Positions 9,139 to 17,837 of a DNA stretch of 64,000 nt are shown piece after piece. The stretch covers positions 124,001 to 188,000 of the forward strand of contig NZ_SODF01000001.1 in NCBI RefSeq assembly GCF_004365875.1. The letters run 5' to 3'. Source of the DNA: Kribbella kalugense (GTDB lineage Bacteria; Actinomycetota; Actinomycetes; Propionibacteriales; Kribbellaceae). Position 1 is the stretch's first letter. Each line of letters opens with the position of its first letter. Under the pieces are notes generated by a model. That model was not told the origin of the DNA. It was given only the letters and a program-made list of their open reading frames with translations, and did not search any database. The translations under genes were made by a program, and so were the position numbers.

Positions 9139-10113
9139 TCAGATCCAGCCTCGGCGGGCGGCGTGGAAGCCGAGCTGCAGACGGGTGTCGGCCGAGACCA
9201 GGTCCATGAGCGCTCGCACTCGTCGCTGGACGGTTCGCATCGACAGGTTGAGCTGGTTCGCCACTGCATGGTCGGTGAGGCCGGCCAGCAGTAGGCCGAG
9301 GATGCGGGCGTCCAGATCGGGCAGTCCGTCGGTCTGGCCTTCGACCATGCCGTTCGAGCCCAGTACGAGCGGGAGCCCATCATGCCATACCCGGTCGAAC
9401 AGAGCGAGCAGCGCGTCGAGCATGCCGCTGCTGTGCACGATGAGCGCACCGATGCTGCCCCCCGACCCGGAGAGCAGCGGCACCAAGGCAATCCGCCGGT
9501 CCACGATCAGTAGCCGCATCGGCAGCTCTTGTACGACGCGAACCTCTTCGCCGGCGTTCAGCGAGTCAGAAGCCGCAGCGAAGAACCCGGGCCGGTCGAA
9601 TGCGCTCCGCTCGATCAGCACGCGGTACCGCACTCCACGGGTGACCGCGGCGTCCTCTTCTTTGTTGTCCTCTGGTGGTACGACGGCGATCTCAGCCTTG
9701 ACGAACCCGAGCACCTCCTCCCGCGCTGACATCTGCAGCTGCGCGAACCGCTGCCCGACCGCATTGGCGCCGCGGACCACGTCCACCACGTCGCTCACCG
9801 ATCGCTCGGTATCCGTACCCCGGTAGACCTCCGAGAGCGACTCGATCTCACGCTGCGCCCTACGCAACTCCTCCTCGCGCTGAACCGCCAGCGCAGCCAA
9901 CGCGACCGACGGCGGCGAGGCGACGTACCGGTCGGAGCTGCCGCTGGACCGCGCGGCCAGACCGAGCGTCTCCAACGCGGTCAGGGAACGCGCGGCCTCG
10001 ATCGGGTGGCAGTTGAGCCGGCTGGCGAGCTCGGCAGCGTCGTACGACGGCACCTCGACGAGGGCGCGGTACGCGAGTTCTTCGGAGTCATCCAGTCCGA
10101 GCACGTCGAGCAC
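9139..10113 (-). CDS. TrmB/LuxR-type transcriptional regulator
   Basis: A 324-residue two-HTH regulator. Residues 1-60 form a TrmB-like winged helix (EELAYRALVEVPSYDAAELASRLN). The middle is a PLD-like or effector-binding region. The C terminus is a LuxR/GerE-type helix-turn-helix (DHAVANQLNLSMRTVQRRVRALM). It starts at the GTG at 10113 with GGGAGG four bases upstream. It is divergent from the subtilase gene with only 102 bases between starts. In actinomycetes this regulator class frequently sits beside secreted serine peptidase genes, so control of the peptidase is likely. Co-regulation of the exporter downstream is possible but unproven. Confidence 0.85.
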   Translation of the reverse strand: MLDVLGLDDSEELAYRALVEVPSYDAAELASRLNCHPIEAARSLTALETLGLAARSSGSSDRYVASPPSVALAALAVQREEELRRAQREIESLSEVYRGTDTERSVSDVVDVVRGANAVGQRFAQLQMSAREEVLGFVKAEIAVVPPEDNKEEDAAVTRGVRYRVLIERSAFDRPGFFAAASDSLNAGEEVRVVQELPMRLLIVDRRIALVPLLSGSGGSIGALIVHSSGMLDALLALFDRVWHDGLPLVLGSNGMVEGQTDGLPDLDARILGLLLAGLTDHAVANQLNLSMRTVQRRVRALMDLVSADTRLQLGFHAARRGWI

Positions 10114-10215
10114 GATGCCTCCCGGAGGGCGGTGGAGTGGGAGTCGAAGCCTGGCGGGTAAACGAATTGTCGCAATCTTGCCACCGCATGCCCATCCTTC
10201 GCTGGCGGTTTTGCG

Positions 10216-13200
10216 ATGAAACTCATCCCCATGCGCAAAGCCTTGATAGGCGTGGCCCTCTCCGCCCTTCTCGCCCTAGCAGTCACACCCGCGGCCGCCG
10301 CACCGCCCGAACCCTCCCTGCCGGTCCAGGTCGACGGATCCAAGTCCGTCACGCTGATCACCGGTGACAAGGTGCAGATCACCCCAGCCGGCTCCGGCCG
10401 CAGCAACGTGCGCTTCTTCCCAACAGACGCGGCCCACAGCGGCTACGAGACGCGGACAGTCGGCAAGGACCTGTACGTCGTACCCGACAGCGCGGCCCGG
10501 CTCGTCAACAGCGGCAAGGTGGACCAGGCGCTGTTCAACGTGAGCGGTCTGATCCGGCAGGGGTACGACGACTCGTCCACCAGCCAGATCCCCGTCATCG
10601 CGACGTATAAGCCGACCGCCCGCGCAGCCCAACAGGCTGTGCCGTCCGGCTCCACCCGGACCCGGACCCTGCCCTCGGCGGATGCCGCGGCCTTCAAGAC
10701 CGACAAGACCCGGGCTCACGACACCTGGCAGGTCCTGTCGACTGGCCGGGACGTGCAGAAGCTCTGGCTGGACATGAAGGTGCACAAGACCCTCGACCAG
10801 AGCGTGCCGTACGTCGGCGCCCCGCAAGCCTGGGCCGCCGGGTACGACGGAACCGGTACGACGGTCGCCGTCCTGGACTCCGGCGTCGACGCGGAGCACC
10901 CGGACCTGGTCGGCGCGGTCGAGGAGCAGCAGAACTTCACCGACAGCCCCGACGTCGCCGACCACGACGGTCATGGCACGCACACGTCGTCCACTGTCGC
11001 GGGACGTGGTGTCGCCTCGAACGGCCGCAACAAGGGCGTCGCCCCAGGCGCCCAACTGCTGTCCGGCAAGGTCCTGAACGACTCCGGCAGCGGTGACCTG
11101 TCATGGATCATCGCGGGCATGGAATGGGCCGTTGCCGAAGGCGCCGATGTGATCAGCATGAGCATCGGTACGTCGGAACCCGTCGACTGCACCGACCCGA
11201 TGGCGGCCGCGGTCGACCGGATCAGCGCCGAGTCCGGCGTACTGTTCGTCGTTGCCGCAGGCAACCTTGGCGGACCGGCCGAGGCGATCACCAGCCCGGG
11301 CTGCGCCGCGTCCGCACTGACCGTGGCCGCGACCGACCTGACCCAGACCACCGCCGACTTCTCCAGCCGTGGTCCGGTCCTCGCCAACCACGCGGTCAAG
11401 CCCGACATCGCGGCGCCCGGCGTGGACATCACTGCCGCCCGGGCCGGCGGTCGCGGCGATTCGGCGTACATCGACATGAGCGGTACGTCGATGGCGACGC
11501 CGCATGTCGCCGGTGCGGCGGCGATCCTCAAGCAGGAGCACCCGAGCTGGACCGGGCAACAACTCAAGTCGGTCCTGCAGAACTCGGTGCGCGCCGAGAG
11601 CAAGGTCGGCATCTACGAGCAGGGCGCCGGTGAACTCGACGTCGCCAACGCGATCACGCAGAAGGTCTCCGGTCCGGGCACCACAGATCTCGGCACCTTC
11701 GCCTGGCCGCACACGCAGGATCAGAAGGTCACGAAGCAGCTGACCTATCACAACGACGGGACCGAGCCCGTCACGCTGACGTTCACCGCGGATGCCCGCG
11801 GCAACAATGGGAAGCCGTTGCCGTCATCCCTGATCAGCTTCGGCCAATCGCTGACCATCCCGGCCGGTGGCACTGCGGACCTGCCGGTCACCGTCGACCC
11901 GTCCGCGGCGATCGACCCCGGGTTGTACGGCGCGATCAGCACCCGAGTGGTTGCCAAGAGCAACACCGGGCAGACGGTCGTGACGCCGCTCGGCTTCTAC
12001 CTCGAGCCGCAGTACGTCGACGTGACCTTCAAGCTGATCGACCGGGACGGGAAGCCGGCCGCGTCGATCAGCTCGCTGGACGTGTTCGACCTCGACAGCA
12101 TCGCCGCGCAGCGAGTCGGCTTCGACGGCACCGACCAGACCCTCCACCTGCGGGCCGCCACGTACTCGCTCGCCGCGACGATCGCCCACGACGGCACCGA
12201 CGGTTTGGTCGACTCCTACGCGTTCCTCGGTGATCCGGAGATCACGCTCTCCAAGAACACCACGATCACCTACGACGCCCGGAAGGCCGCCGAGGCGACC
12301 GTGACGACCGAGCGGCCGACGCAGCGCAAGGGCGGCAGCCTGACCTACGGCCGGATTGTTGACAACTGGATCCTCTCCTCGAGCCGGAGTTACGGGACCG
12401 GGGTGAAGTCGATCTACCTCGGTACGACGCCGAAGGTCCGCCGGGGGACGTTCGAAGTGGTCGAGGGCTGGCAGTACGGATCGCCGGCCGGTGCGAAGTC
12501 GCCGTACCTCTACAGCCTGGCGTTCACGCACGCGCAGCAGGTGAAGGGCAAGCCGGTGCACCGGGTCCGGGACCGCGACCTCGCGACGATCGACGCGACC
12601 TACTACACGCCAGGGAAGGATTACACCTACTCCGAGTACGTCGACGTGTGGCGGCCGTGGAGCATCAACCTGATCCCCACCGGCGACCGCGGATCCGTCG
12701 CGGCACCGACCCGGGTGCAGCACCTGGTCACTGCCGACAAGAACACCAAGGTGTCGCAGATGGTCGGGCATGCGGACACGATGGCGTGGCCGTTCGCGAC
12801 CTTGATGACGTCGACTGCGACGGCGTACAAGGCTGGAAGTCGGCACAGCGAGAGCTGGTACAAGGCCGGGTTGCGGCCGGGGTTGGTGACCGATCAGACC
12901 ACGGGGCAGAAGTTCGCGCCGGCGGCCCGCGAGGGGAACACGATCTGGAGCAACTTCGCCAGCTGGGCGGACACGCAGCCGGGTCACTTCTCGTCGCAAG
13001 GCTTCCTCGACCTCGGCGGCACGGAACTGCTCGCCGACGGGGTCTCGCTGGGGGAGTACGGGTACTACGGCCAGGGTGTGTGGGACGTGCCGGCCGCGGC
13101 GACGAATCTGGAGCTGAAGTACAACCTGATCCGGTGGCAGCGAGGCGACTACCAGTGGGAGTCACCGTCGACTGTCGAGACGCGGTGGAAGTGGCGCAGT

Positions 13201-13548
13201 TCGTCGGCGGACGCGGGTAAGCCGCTGCCGCTGCTGTTCCCCGACTACGACCTGCCGGTCGACCTCCACGACCGCGCGCCGCGAGTGCCGGCATTCCCCA
13301 TCACGATCACGGCCGAGTCCGGTCAGTGGTACACCGCCGGCCGGTTCACCTCAGCCCGGGTCTCGGCGTCGTACGACGACGGTAAGACCTGGACCACCGT
13401 CCCGACGCTGAACCTCGGAACCAAGGCGATCGCGCTGGTCAACAACCTGAAGGCGACAACCTTCGTCACCCTCAAGGTCGACCTGACCGACTCCCACGGC
13501 AAGTCCGTCACGCAGACGCTGACGCACTTCTACGGGGTGGGAAGTTGA
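10216..13548 (+). CDS. secreted S8 family serine peptidase (subtilase)
   Basis: A 1110-residue extracellular peptidase. A signal peptide covers about the first 33 residues (MRKALIG, hydrophobic core, AAA). A propeptide-like region follows. The catalytic triad is Asp221 in AVLDSGVD, His253 in DGHGTHTSS and Ser425 in SGTSMATPHVAGAA. About 600 residues of beta-rich C-terminal domains complete the protein, as in large actinobacterial subtilases. Two in-frame ATGs (10216 and 10231) are possible and neither has a strong ribosome binding site. The short palindrome ATTG-TCG-CAAT near 10166-10176 lies in the shared promoter region and could be an operator for the divergent regulator. A terminator follows the gene. 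Confidence 0.93.
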   Translation: MKLIPMRKALIGVALSALLALAVTPAAAAPPEPSLPVQVDGSKSVTLITGDKVQITPAGSGRSNVRFFPTDAAHSGYETRTVGKDLYVVPDSAARLVNSGKVDQALFNVSGLIRQGYDDSSTSQIPVIATYKPTARAAQQAVPSGSTRTRTLPSADAAAFKTDKTRAHDTWQVLSTGRDVQKLWLDMKVHKTLDQSVPYVGAPQAWAAGYDGTGTTVAVLDSGVDAEHPDLVGAVEEQQNFTDSPDVADHDGHGTHTSSTVAGRGVASNGRNKGVAPGAQLLSGKVLNDSGSGDLSWIIAGMEWAVAEGADVISMSIGTSEPVDCTDPMAAAVDRISAESGVLFVVAAGNLGGPAEAITSPGCAASALTVAATDLTQTTADFSSRGPVLANHAVKPDIAAPGVDITAARAGGRGDSAYIDMSGTSMATPHVAGAAAILKQEHPSWTGQQLKSVLQNSVRAESKVGIYEQGAGELDVANAITQKVSGPGTTDLGTFAWPHTQDQKVTKQLTYHNDGTEPVTLTFTADARGNNGKPLPSSLISFGQSLTIPAGGTADLPVTVDPSAAIDPGLYGAISTRVVAKSNTGQTVVTPLGFYLEPQYVDVTFKLIDRDGKPAASISSLDVFDLDSIAAQRVGFDGTDQTLHLRAATYSLAATIAHDGTDGLVDSYAFLGDPEITLSKNTTITYDARKAAEATVTTERPTQRKGGSLTYGRIVDNWILSSSRSYGTGVKSIYLGTTPKVRRGTFEVVEGWQYGSPAGAKSPYLYSLAFTHAQQVKGKPVHRVRDRDLATIDATYYTPGKDYTYSEYVDVWRPWSINLIPTGDRGSVAAPTRVQHLVTADKNTKVSQMVGHADTMAWPFATLMTSTATAYKAGSRHSESWYKAGLRPGLVTDQTTGQKFAPAAREGNTIWSNFASWADTQPGHFSSQGFLDLGGTELLADGVSLGEYGYYGQGVWDVPAAATNLELKYNLIRWQRGDYQWESPSTVETRWKWRSSSADAGKPLPLLFPDYDLPVDLHDRAPRVPAFPITITAESGQWYTAGRFTSARVSASYDDGKTWTTVPTLNLGTKAIALVNNLKATTFVTLKVDLTDSHGKSVTQTLTHFYGVGS

Positions 13549-13565
13549 GGGTGCCGGACCGGGAA

Positions 13566-13604
13566 GCGCCTCACGGCGCGTGGCCGCTCGTAGCGGCTTA
13601 ATTT
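13566..13604 (+). terminator. double-hairpin terminator after the subtilase gene
   Basis: GCGCC-tcac-GGCGC at 13566-13579 is followed by GCCGCT-cgt-AGCGGC at 13583-13597. The second stem runs directly into TTAATTT, a rare T-rich tract in this DNA. It begins 18 bases after the subtilase stop and precedes a convergent gene, which is where a terminator is expected. Confidence 0.75.
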
Positions 13605-13691
13605 GGGACCCGGGGCTTGCACCGGCCCGACACCTCGATCAGTGTAGCGGGTGCTCAAACCCCTTGTCCTGTTGAGATCTCGGGCCGCGAG

Positions 13692-13714
13692 ACGCCATAA
13701 CACACGCCATAACA
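13692..13714. repeat. two 11-bp direct repeats in a convergent gap
   Basis: ACGCCATAACA occurs at 13692-13702 and again at 13704-13714, a 12-base period. They lie in the gap 13605-13734 between two convergent genes, where I see no gene. They may be a protein-binding site or residue of a past insertion; nothing else supports either idea. Confidence 0.5.
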
Positions 13715-13734
13715 TCAGAACGCGCCGGACGCAA

Positions 13735-14310
13735 CTACCAGAGGTGTCCGGCGCGTTCGGCCCGGGCCGCGGTCTGCAGCTGGTCGGCGGTCTCGACCAG
13801 TTTCGAGGCGGACAGCACCCGGTCGTGACCGTCGTCGGCCAGGTGCGCCCGTCCGGTCGCGACGATCCGCGCGAACGCGGCCGCCCGGTCCAGAGTCGTC
13901 GCGAAATCGCCGGTCGCGACACCCCGCAGTACGGCGTCCACCATGTCCCGCACCTCGGTCGGGCCGGGTGGCTCGGCGACGCCCGCGACGACGGCGTGCA
14001 CCTCGGCGTACTTGCGGCCGGTGGCGAATTCGCGGGAGACCTCCTCCGCGGACGAATGCACCCAGGAACGCAGCACGTACAGCCGCCAGAGCGCCCCGGG
14101 CAACGAGTCGGCGGGCGAGTCGGACCACAGCTCGGCCAGCTCGTCCAGGCCGTATTCGTCGGCGAGCTTGACCACCCGCGCGTGGACCTCGGTGTCGCCG
14201 GACTCACGTACGCCGCGGACCAGCAGCTCGGCGGTCCGGTGCGCGGCCTCGGTGACGGTCGCCGGGTCGGCGGCACCGGGCAACGACTCGAACAACTTGT
14301 TGCCGGGCAT
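13735..14310 (-). CDS. conserved actinobacterial protein of unknown function
   Basis: About 191 residues starting MPGNKLFESLPGAADPATVTEA, largely alpha-helical and acidic, with no transmembrane segment or recognisable motif. Similar proteins are common in actinomycetes and are sometimes mislabelled as RNA polymerase subunits; I see nothing to support that label. A GTG at 14340 (VATPDPRRPIMPG) is an alternative start. Its nearest purine tract, TTGAGG, is only two bases away, so I prefer the ATG. The gene is divergent from the acetyltransferase at 14420 and convergent with the subtilase. Confidence 0.6.
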   Translation of the reverse strand: MPGNKLFESLPGAADPATVTEAAHRTAELLVRGVRESGDTEVHARVVKLADEYGLDELAELWSDSPADSLPGALWRLYVLRSWVHSSAEEVSREFATGRKYAEVHAVVAGVAEPPGPTEVRDMVDAVLRGVATGDFATTLDRAAAFARIVATGRAHLADDGHDRVLSASKLVETADQLQTAARAERAGHLW

Positions 14311-14419
14311 GATCGGCCGGCGCGGATCGGGGGTGGCCACGGCCTCAATGGTGCCTGATGCACCCCACCCGCGCATGCCGACCGGCAAAACCCGTTGCGG
14401 GGGCTGATGTACTGGGCGC

Positions 14420-15214
14420 GTGATTCCCTTGGACACCTCACCGCAGGCGCTGGCCTTGCGGGCCGCGTACGACGAGCAGATCCGGTCCCGTCCGGGTAGT
14501 GCGAACGGCGGCACGATCGAGCACGTCGGAGCATTGATCCGCAAGGTCGGATTCGAGGGCGACGGCTTCCTGCAGTACCTCGGCGGCGTCGACGGCGCCG
14601 AGCTGGACCGGCTGATCGCCGACCAGGTCGAGTACTTCACGAAGCTCGGAGCGAAGGTCGAGTGGAAGTACTACTCGCACGACCTGCCGGCGGACCTGCC
14701 CGAGCGGCTGGCCAAGACCGGATTCGTGCCCGACGAGGAGGAGTGCCTCCTCATCGGCGACGTCGAGGAGCTGCCCACCGACGTCGTACTCCCCGAAGGC
14801 ATCCGGTTGCGCGAGGTCACGTCGCGCGCGGATCTGGAGCGGATGCAGGCGATGGAGGAAGAGGTGTGGGGATACTCGCACTCCTGGCTGCCCGATGCGT
14901 TGACCGCGGCGCTCGCGGATGAGGACCCGGCCGCAGTGGTCGTGGCGGAGACCGACGAGGGCAAGGTCGTGTGCGCGTCCTGGATCCGGTTCCACACCGG
15001 GACGGACTTCGCCTCGTTGTGGGGCGGGTCGACGCTGGCTGAGTGGCGCGGGCGCGGCATCTACCGGGCGCAGGTGGCCTACCGGCGAAACCTCGCCGTC
15101 GAGCGCGGCTACCGCTACCTCCAGGTCGACGCGTCCCCGGACAGCCGCGGCATCCTGGCCCGCCTCGGGCTGCGGCCGGTCTCGGTCACCGTTCCGTACA
15201 TCTGGAAGCCCTGA
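14420..15214 (+). CDS. GNAT family N-acetyltransferase
   Basis: A 264-residue protein. The C-terminal half (from about residue 135) is a GNAT fold with VTSRADLERMQAMEEEVWG, a beta-bulge strand at VCASWIRFHTGTDFASLWGG, and the acetyl-CoA pyrophosphate loop WRGRGIYRAQVAYRRN. A conserved end follows at GYRYLQVDASPDSRGILARLGL. The N-terminal half is less conserved and may bind substrate. The start is the GTG at 14420 (VIPLDTSPQALALR). The substrate cannot be deduced. The next gene starts 28 bases downstream, so they may be cotranscribed. Confidence 0.88.
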   Translation: MIPLDTSPQALALRAAYDEQIRSRPGSANGGTIEHVGALIRKVGFEGDGFLQYLGGVDGAELDRLIADQVEYFTKLGAKVEWKYYSHDLPADLPERLAKTGFVPDEEECLLIGDVEELPTDVVLPEGIRLREVTSRADLERMQAMEEEVWGYSHSWLPDALTAALADEDPAAVVVAETDEGKVVCASWIRFHTGTDFASLWGGSTLAEWRGRGIYRAQVAYRRNLAVERGYRYLQVDASPDSRGILARLGLRPVSVTVPYIWKP

Positions 15215-15242
15215 CCGTCACAGCAGGTCGTACGATCGATTG

Positions 15243-16301
15243 GTGAGGCAGAAGGTCGGCTACTGCACGGCGCCGGATGCGGTGAAACTGGCGTACGCCG
15301 TGCACGGCTCCGGCCCGCCGATCGTCCGGGTGGCGACCTGGATGACGAACCTGGAGTTCGACTGGGACAGCCCGGTGTGGCGGCACTGGCTCGACGCGCT
15401 CGGGGACGGTCACACCCTGATCCGGTACGACGAACGCGGCTGCGGGCTCTCGGATCGCGACGTCGACGACATCTCGTTCGATGCCTGGGTGGCCGACCTC
15501 GAGGCAGTGGTCGACGCGGCTGGTGTCGACCGGTTCGCGCTGCTCGGCGTTTCGACCGGTGTCGCGGTCGCGGTCGAGTACGCGGCCCGTCATCCCGAAC
15601 GGCTCACCCACCTCGTCCTGTACGGCGGTTACGCCCGCGGCCGGGAACTCCGGGGTGCGAGCGAGCGCCGGCTGCAGGACGCGCTAATCGCCGCGATCTC
15701 GGCCGGCTGGACCAATCCCGATCCCACCTTCCGCCATCTGTTCAGCATGCTGTTCCTCCCGGCCGGCACAGCCGAACAAATGGGCTGGTACGACGACCTG
15801 CAACGGAAAAGCACCTCGGCCGCGACCGCGGTCCGGATCTACAACGCACGCGGTCGCATCAACGTGGTTGACACCGCGGCGCAGGTGCGGACGAGAACGC
15901 TGGTCGTCCATCCGGCCGATGACCGCGTCGTACCGATCGGTGAGGGCCGGCTGCTCGCCACCCTGCTTCCCGACGCGCGACTGGTCGAGCTGGACTCGGC
16001 GAACCACATCATGCTGTCGGACGACCCTGCGTGGCCGAGGTTCGTCTCAGAGCTTCGCGATTTCCTGGGGACGAAACCGGTCACCGCTCGGCCGGGCGTC
16101 GAGGAGCTCAGCCGGCGCGAGTTGGAAGTCCTCGAACTCGTCGCGGCGGGCCTGACCAACGAGGCGATCGCAGAGCGGCTGAGCCTCAGCATCCGCACGG
16201 TGGAGCGGCATCTGACGAACACCTACGTCAAGCTGCGTGTCTCCGGCAAAGCCGGCCGTGCCGCCGCCGCAGCCAGGTTCTCCGAGGCCAACCAGCACTG
16301 A
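15243..16301 (+). CDS. alpha/beta-hydrolase-LuxR fusion regulator
   Basis: A 352-residue protein joining two modules. Residues 1-270 form an alpha/beta-hydrolase. Its nucleophile elbow LLGVSTGVA, acid in VVHPADDRVVP and base in DSANHIML are all in order, so it may keep activity. Residues about 285-350 are a LuxR HTH (LSRRELEVLELVAAGLTNEAIAERLSLSIRTVERHLTNTYVKL). The start is the GTG at 15243, because longer frames upstream are antisense or out-of-frame reading of the acetyltransferase gene. The hydrolase domain probably senses a ligand, possibly an ester or lactone. The separate hydrolase gene downstream at 16441 is a plausible target. Confidence 0.88.
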   Translation: MRQKVGYCTAPDAVKLAYAVHGSGPPIVRVATWMTNLEFDWDSPVWRHWLDALGDGHTLIRYDERGCGLSDRDVDDISFDAWVADLEAVVDAAGVDRFALLGVSTGVAVAVEYAARHPERLTHLVLYGGYARGRELRGASERRLQDALIAAISAGWTNPDPTFRHLFSMLFLPAGTAEQMGWYDDLQRKSTSAATAVRIYNARGRINVVDTAAQVRTRTLVVHPADDRVVPIGEGRLLATLLPDARLVELDSANHIMLSDDPAWPRFVSELRDFLGTKPVTARPGVEELSRRELEVLELVAAGLTNEAIAERLSLSIRTVERHLTNTYVKLRVSGKAGRAAAAARFSEANQH

Positions 16302-16440
16302 TCCCCGACTGCGTGTTGACCGCCAGTCGGTCCTCGCGACATTGCGTGCTGGCGCCGATGCCGGGCACCCCTGCCGCTGCCTACCTTCACAGGTATCAGA
16401 CCAGCGCCCGGGTTCCCGGGCAGTCCGAGGGAGGCATTCG

Positions 16441-17316
16441 ATGAGTCACACAGTCACATCCGACCAGGCATCGGCGGTTCTGGCCGAGCCGACAGCGACG
16501 TACGACGTCCTTGGTGGTGGAGGCGTGCGGCTGCACGCCGCGGAGTGGGGCAATCGGCAGGGGCGTCCGATTCTCTTCATCCACGGATGGTCCGCCAGTC
16601 ACCTCTGCTGGGCGCGTCAGCTGGAAGGCCGCCTCGCCGAGGACTTTCGGCTGGTGGCGTTCGACAACCGCGGCCACGGCATGTCCGAGAAGCCGTCGGA
16701 CGCGGACAGCTATCGCGATCCGCGGTTGTGGGCCGACGACCTGGCCGCGGTCATCGATCAGCTCGGCCTCGACCGGCCGGTGCTGGTCGCCTGGTCGTAC
16801 GGCGGGTTCATCGTCTCCGACTACGTCCGGGCGTACGGCGAGGAACGGATCGGCGCCGTCAACCTCGTCGGGGCCGCCGTCATGCTGAAGCCGCCGGCCT
16901 TCGACCACATCGGCCCCGGCTTCCTCGGGAACGCGCCGGACGCGAGCCGGCCGGACCTGGCCACGAACATCGCCGCGATCCGGCGCTTCCTCGACGTCTG
17001 CACCGCTGAGCCACTCGCCCCGGACGACTGGAGCGCCGCGCTGGCGTGGAACATGGTCGTTCCGCCCGCGGTCAGAGGAGCGCTGATCTCCCGCGAGATC
17101 GACAGTGACGACGTACTCGCCAGGCTGTCCCTGCCTGTGCTGGTGACGCACGGTCGGTCCGACACGATCGTGCTGCCCTCGATGTCCGAGCATGTCCTCG
17201 ACGTCTGCAGGACCGCCAGGCCGTCCTGGTACGACGGCGTCGGCCACCTGCCGTTCGGTGAGGACCAGGTCCGCTTCGACCGTGAGCTCGCCGACCTCGC
17301 GGCGGCCGTCAATTGA
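16441..17316 (+). CDS. alpha/beta-fold hydrolase
   Basis: A 291-residue cytoplasmic hydrolase of the epoxide hydrolase/haloperoxidase/esterase type. The oxyanion region is ILFIHGWSASHLCW. DNRGHGMSEKP precedes the elbow VAWSYGGFIVSD, where Ser is the nucleophile. The acid is in VTHGRSDTIVLP and the base in DGVGHLPFGEDQ. The ATG at 16441 has GGGAGG seven bases upstream. The 139-base gap before it should contain its own promoter. It follows a regulator that carries a hydrolase domain, which suggests substrate-induced expression. The natural substrate is unknown. Confidence 0.88.
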   Translation: MSHTVTSDQASAVLAEPTATYDVLGGGGVRLHAAEWGNRQGRPILFIHGWSASHLCWARQLEGRLAEDFRLVAFDNRGHGMSEKPSDADSYRDPRLWADDLAAVIDQLGLDRPVLVAWSYGGFIVSDYVRAYGEERIGAVNLVGAAVMLKPPAFDHIGPGFLGNAPDASRPDLATNIAAIRRFLDVCTAEPLAPDDWSAALAWNMVVPPAVRGALISREIDSDDVLARLSLPVLVTHGRSDTIVLPSMSEHVLDVCRTARPSWYDGVGHLPFGEDQVRFDRELADLAAAVN

Positions 17317-17353
17317 CCGGTGGTTTTGACCATCGGGTCAGTAGGCTCAAGTC

Positions 17354-17755
17354 ATGGCGACTGCGGGGAAACCGAGCGGCAAGCTGGCCAAGAACCTGGT
17401 CAAGTACGGCGTGCGGTACGGGCCGCTGGTCGTCGAGGCGGTCCGGCACGGCCGTGAGCCGGCGCAGCAGGCGGTCCAGGCCGCGTGGGCCAAGCGGTCC
17501 GCGCGCCGGAAGGCGGTCGAGCATACTCTCACCGTGCGCGACGGCTCCTTGCTGAAGGTGATCAAGGACGGTCAGGCGATCTTCTTCGTGTTCTCCGGCG
17601 ACGCGATCGTGACGACGTACCCACCGGTGCCGCAGAGCGCGTATCCCGAGCTGCTGCGGCACGCGGACCTGGACAAGCGGGAGCCGGCCGTGGTCCTGGC
17701 CGCGCGCAAGCCGAAAATCGCCCCGCATCTGCCGAAGGTCCGGCGGAAACGTTGA
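17354..17755 (+). CDS. small basic actinobacterial protein of unknown function
   Basis: A 133-residue, strongly basic protein (MATAGKPSGKLAKNLVKYG). The first half is lysine/arginine-rich and helical. The second half is a compact beta segment (LTVRDGSLLKVIKDGQAIFFVFSGDAIVTTYPP) followed by a basic tail. There is no signal peptide or membrane segment. The charge would allow nucleic acid binding, but that is only an inference. It lies between the hydrolase gene and the ACT-GNAT gene with short gaps. Confidence 0.7.
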   Translation: MATAGKPSGKLAKNLVKYGVRYGPLVVEAVRHGREPAQQAVQAAWAKRSARRKAVEHTLTVRDGSLLKVIKDGQAIFFVFSGDAIVTTYPPVPQSAYPELLRHADLDKREPAVVLAARKPKIAPHLPKVRRKR

Positions 17756-17837
17756 CGCACGCGTAACATTCCGGACCCGACTGGGCAACAGGGCGGACGC
17801 ACAGTGGAACCACGTTTCCACGAGGGAGGGCGTCCGC

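Noticed and set aside
13605..13734. Possible tRNA-type attachment site or integrase remnant in the convergent gap
   Set aside because: I could not fold a tRNA 3' end or find integrase codons there; only a short direct repeat is supported.
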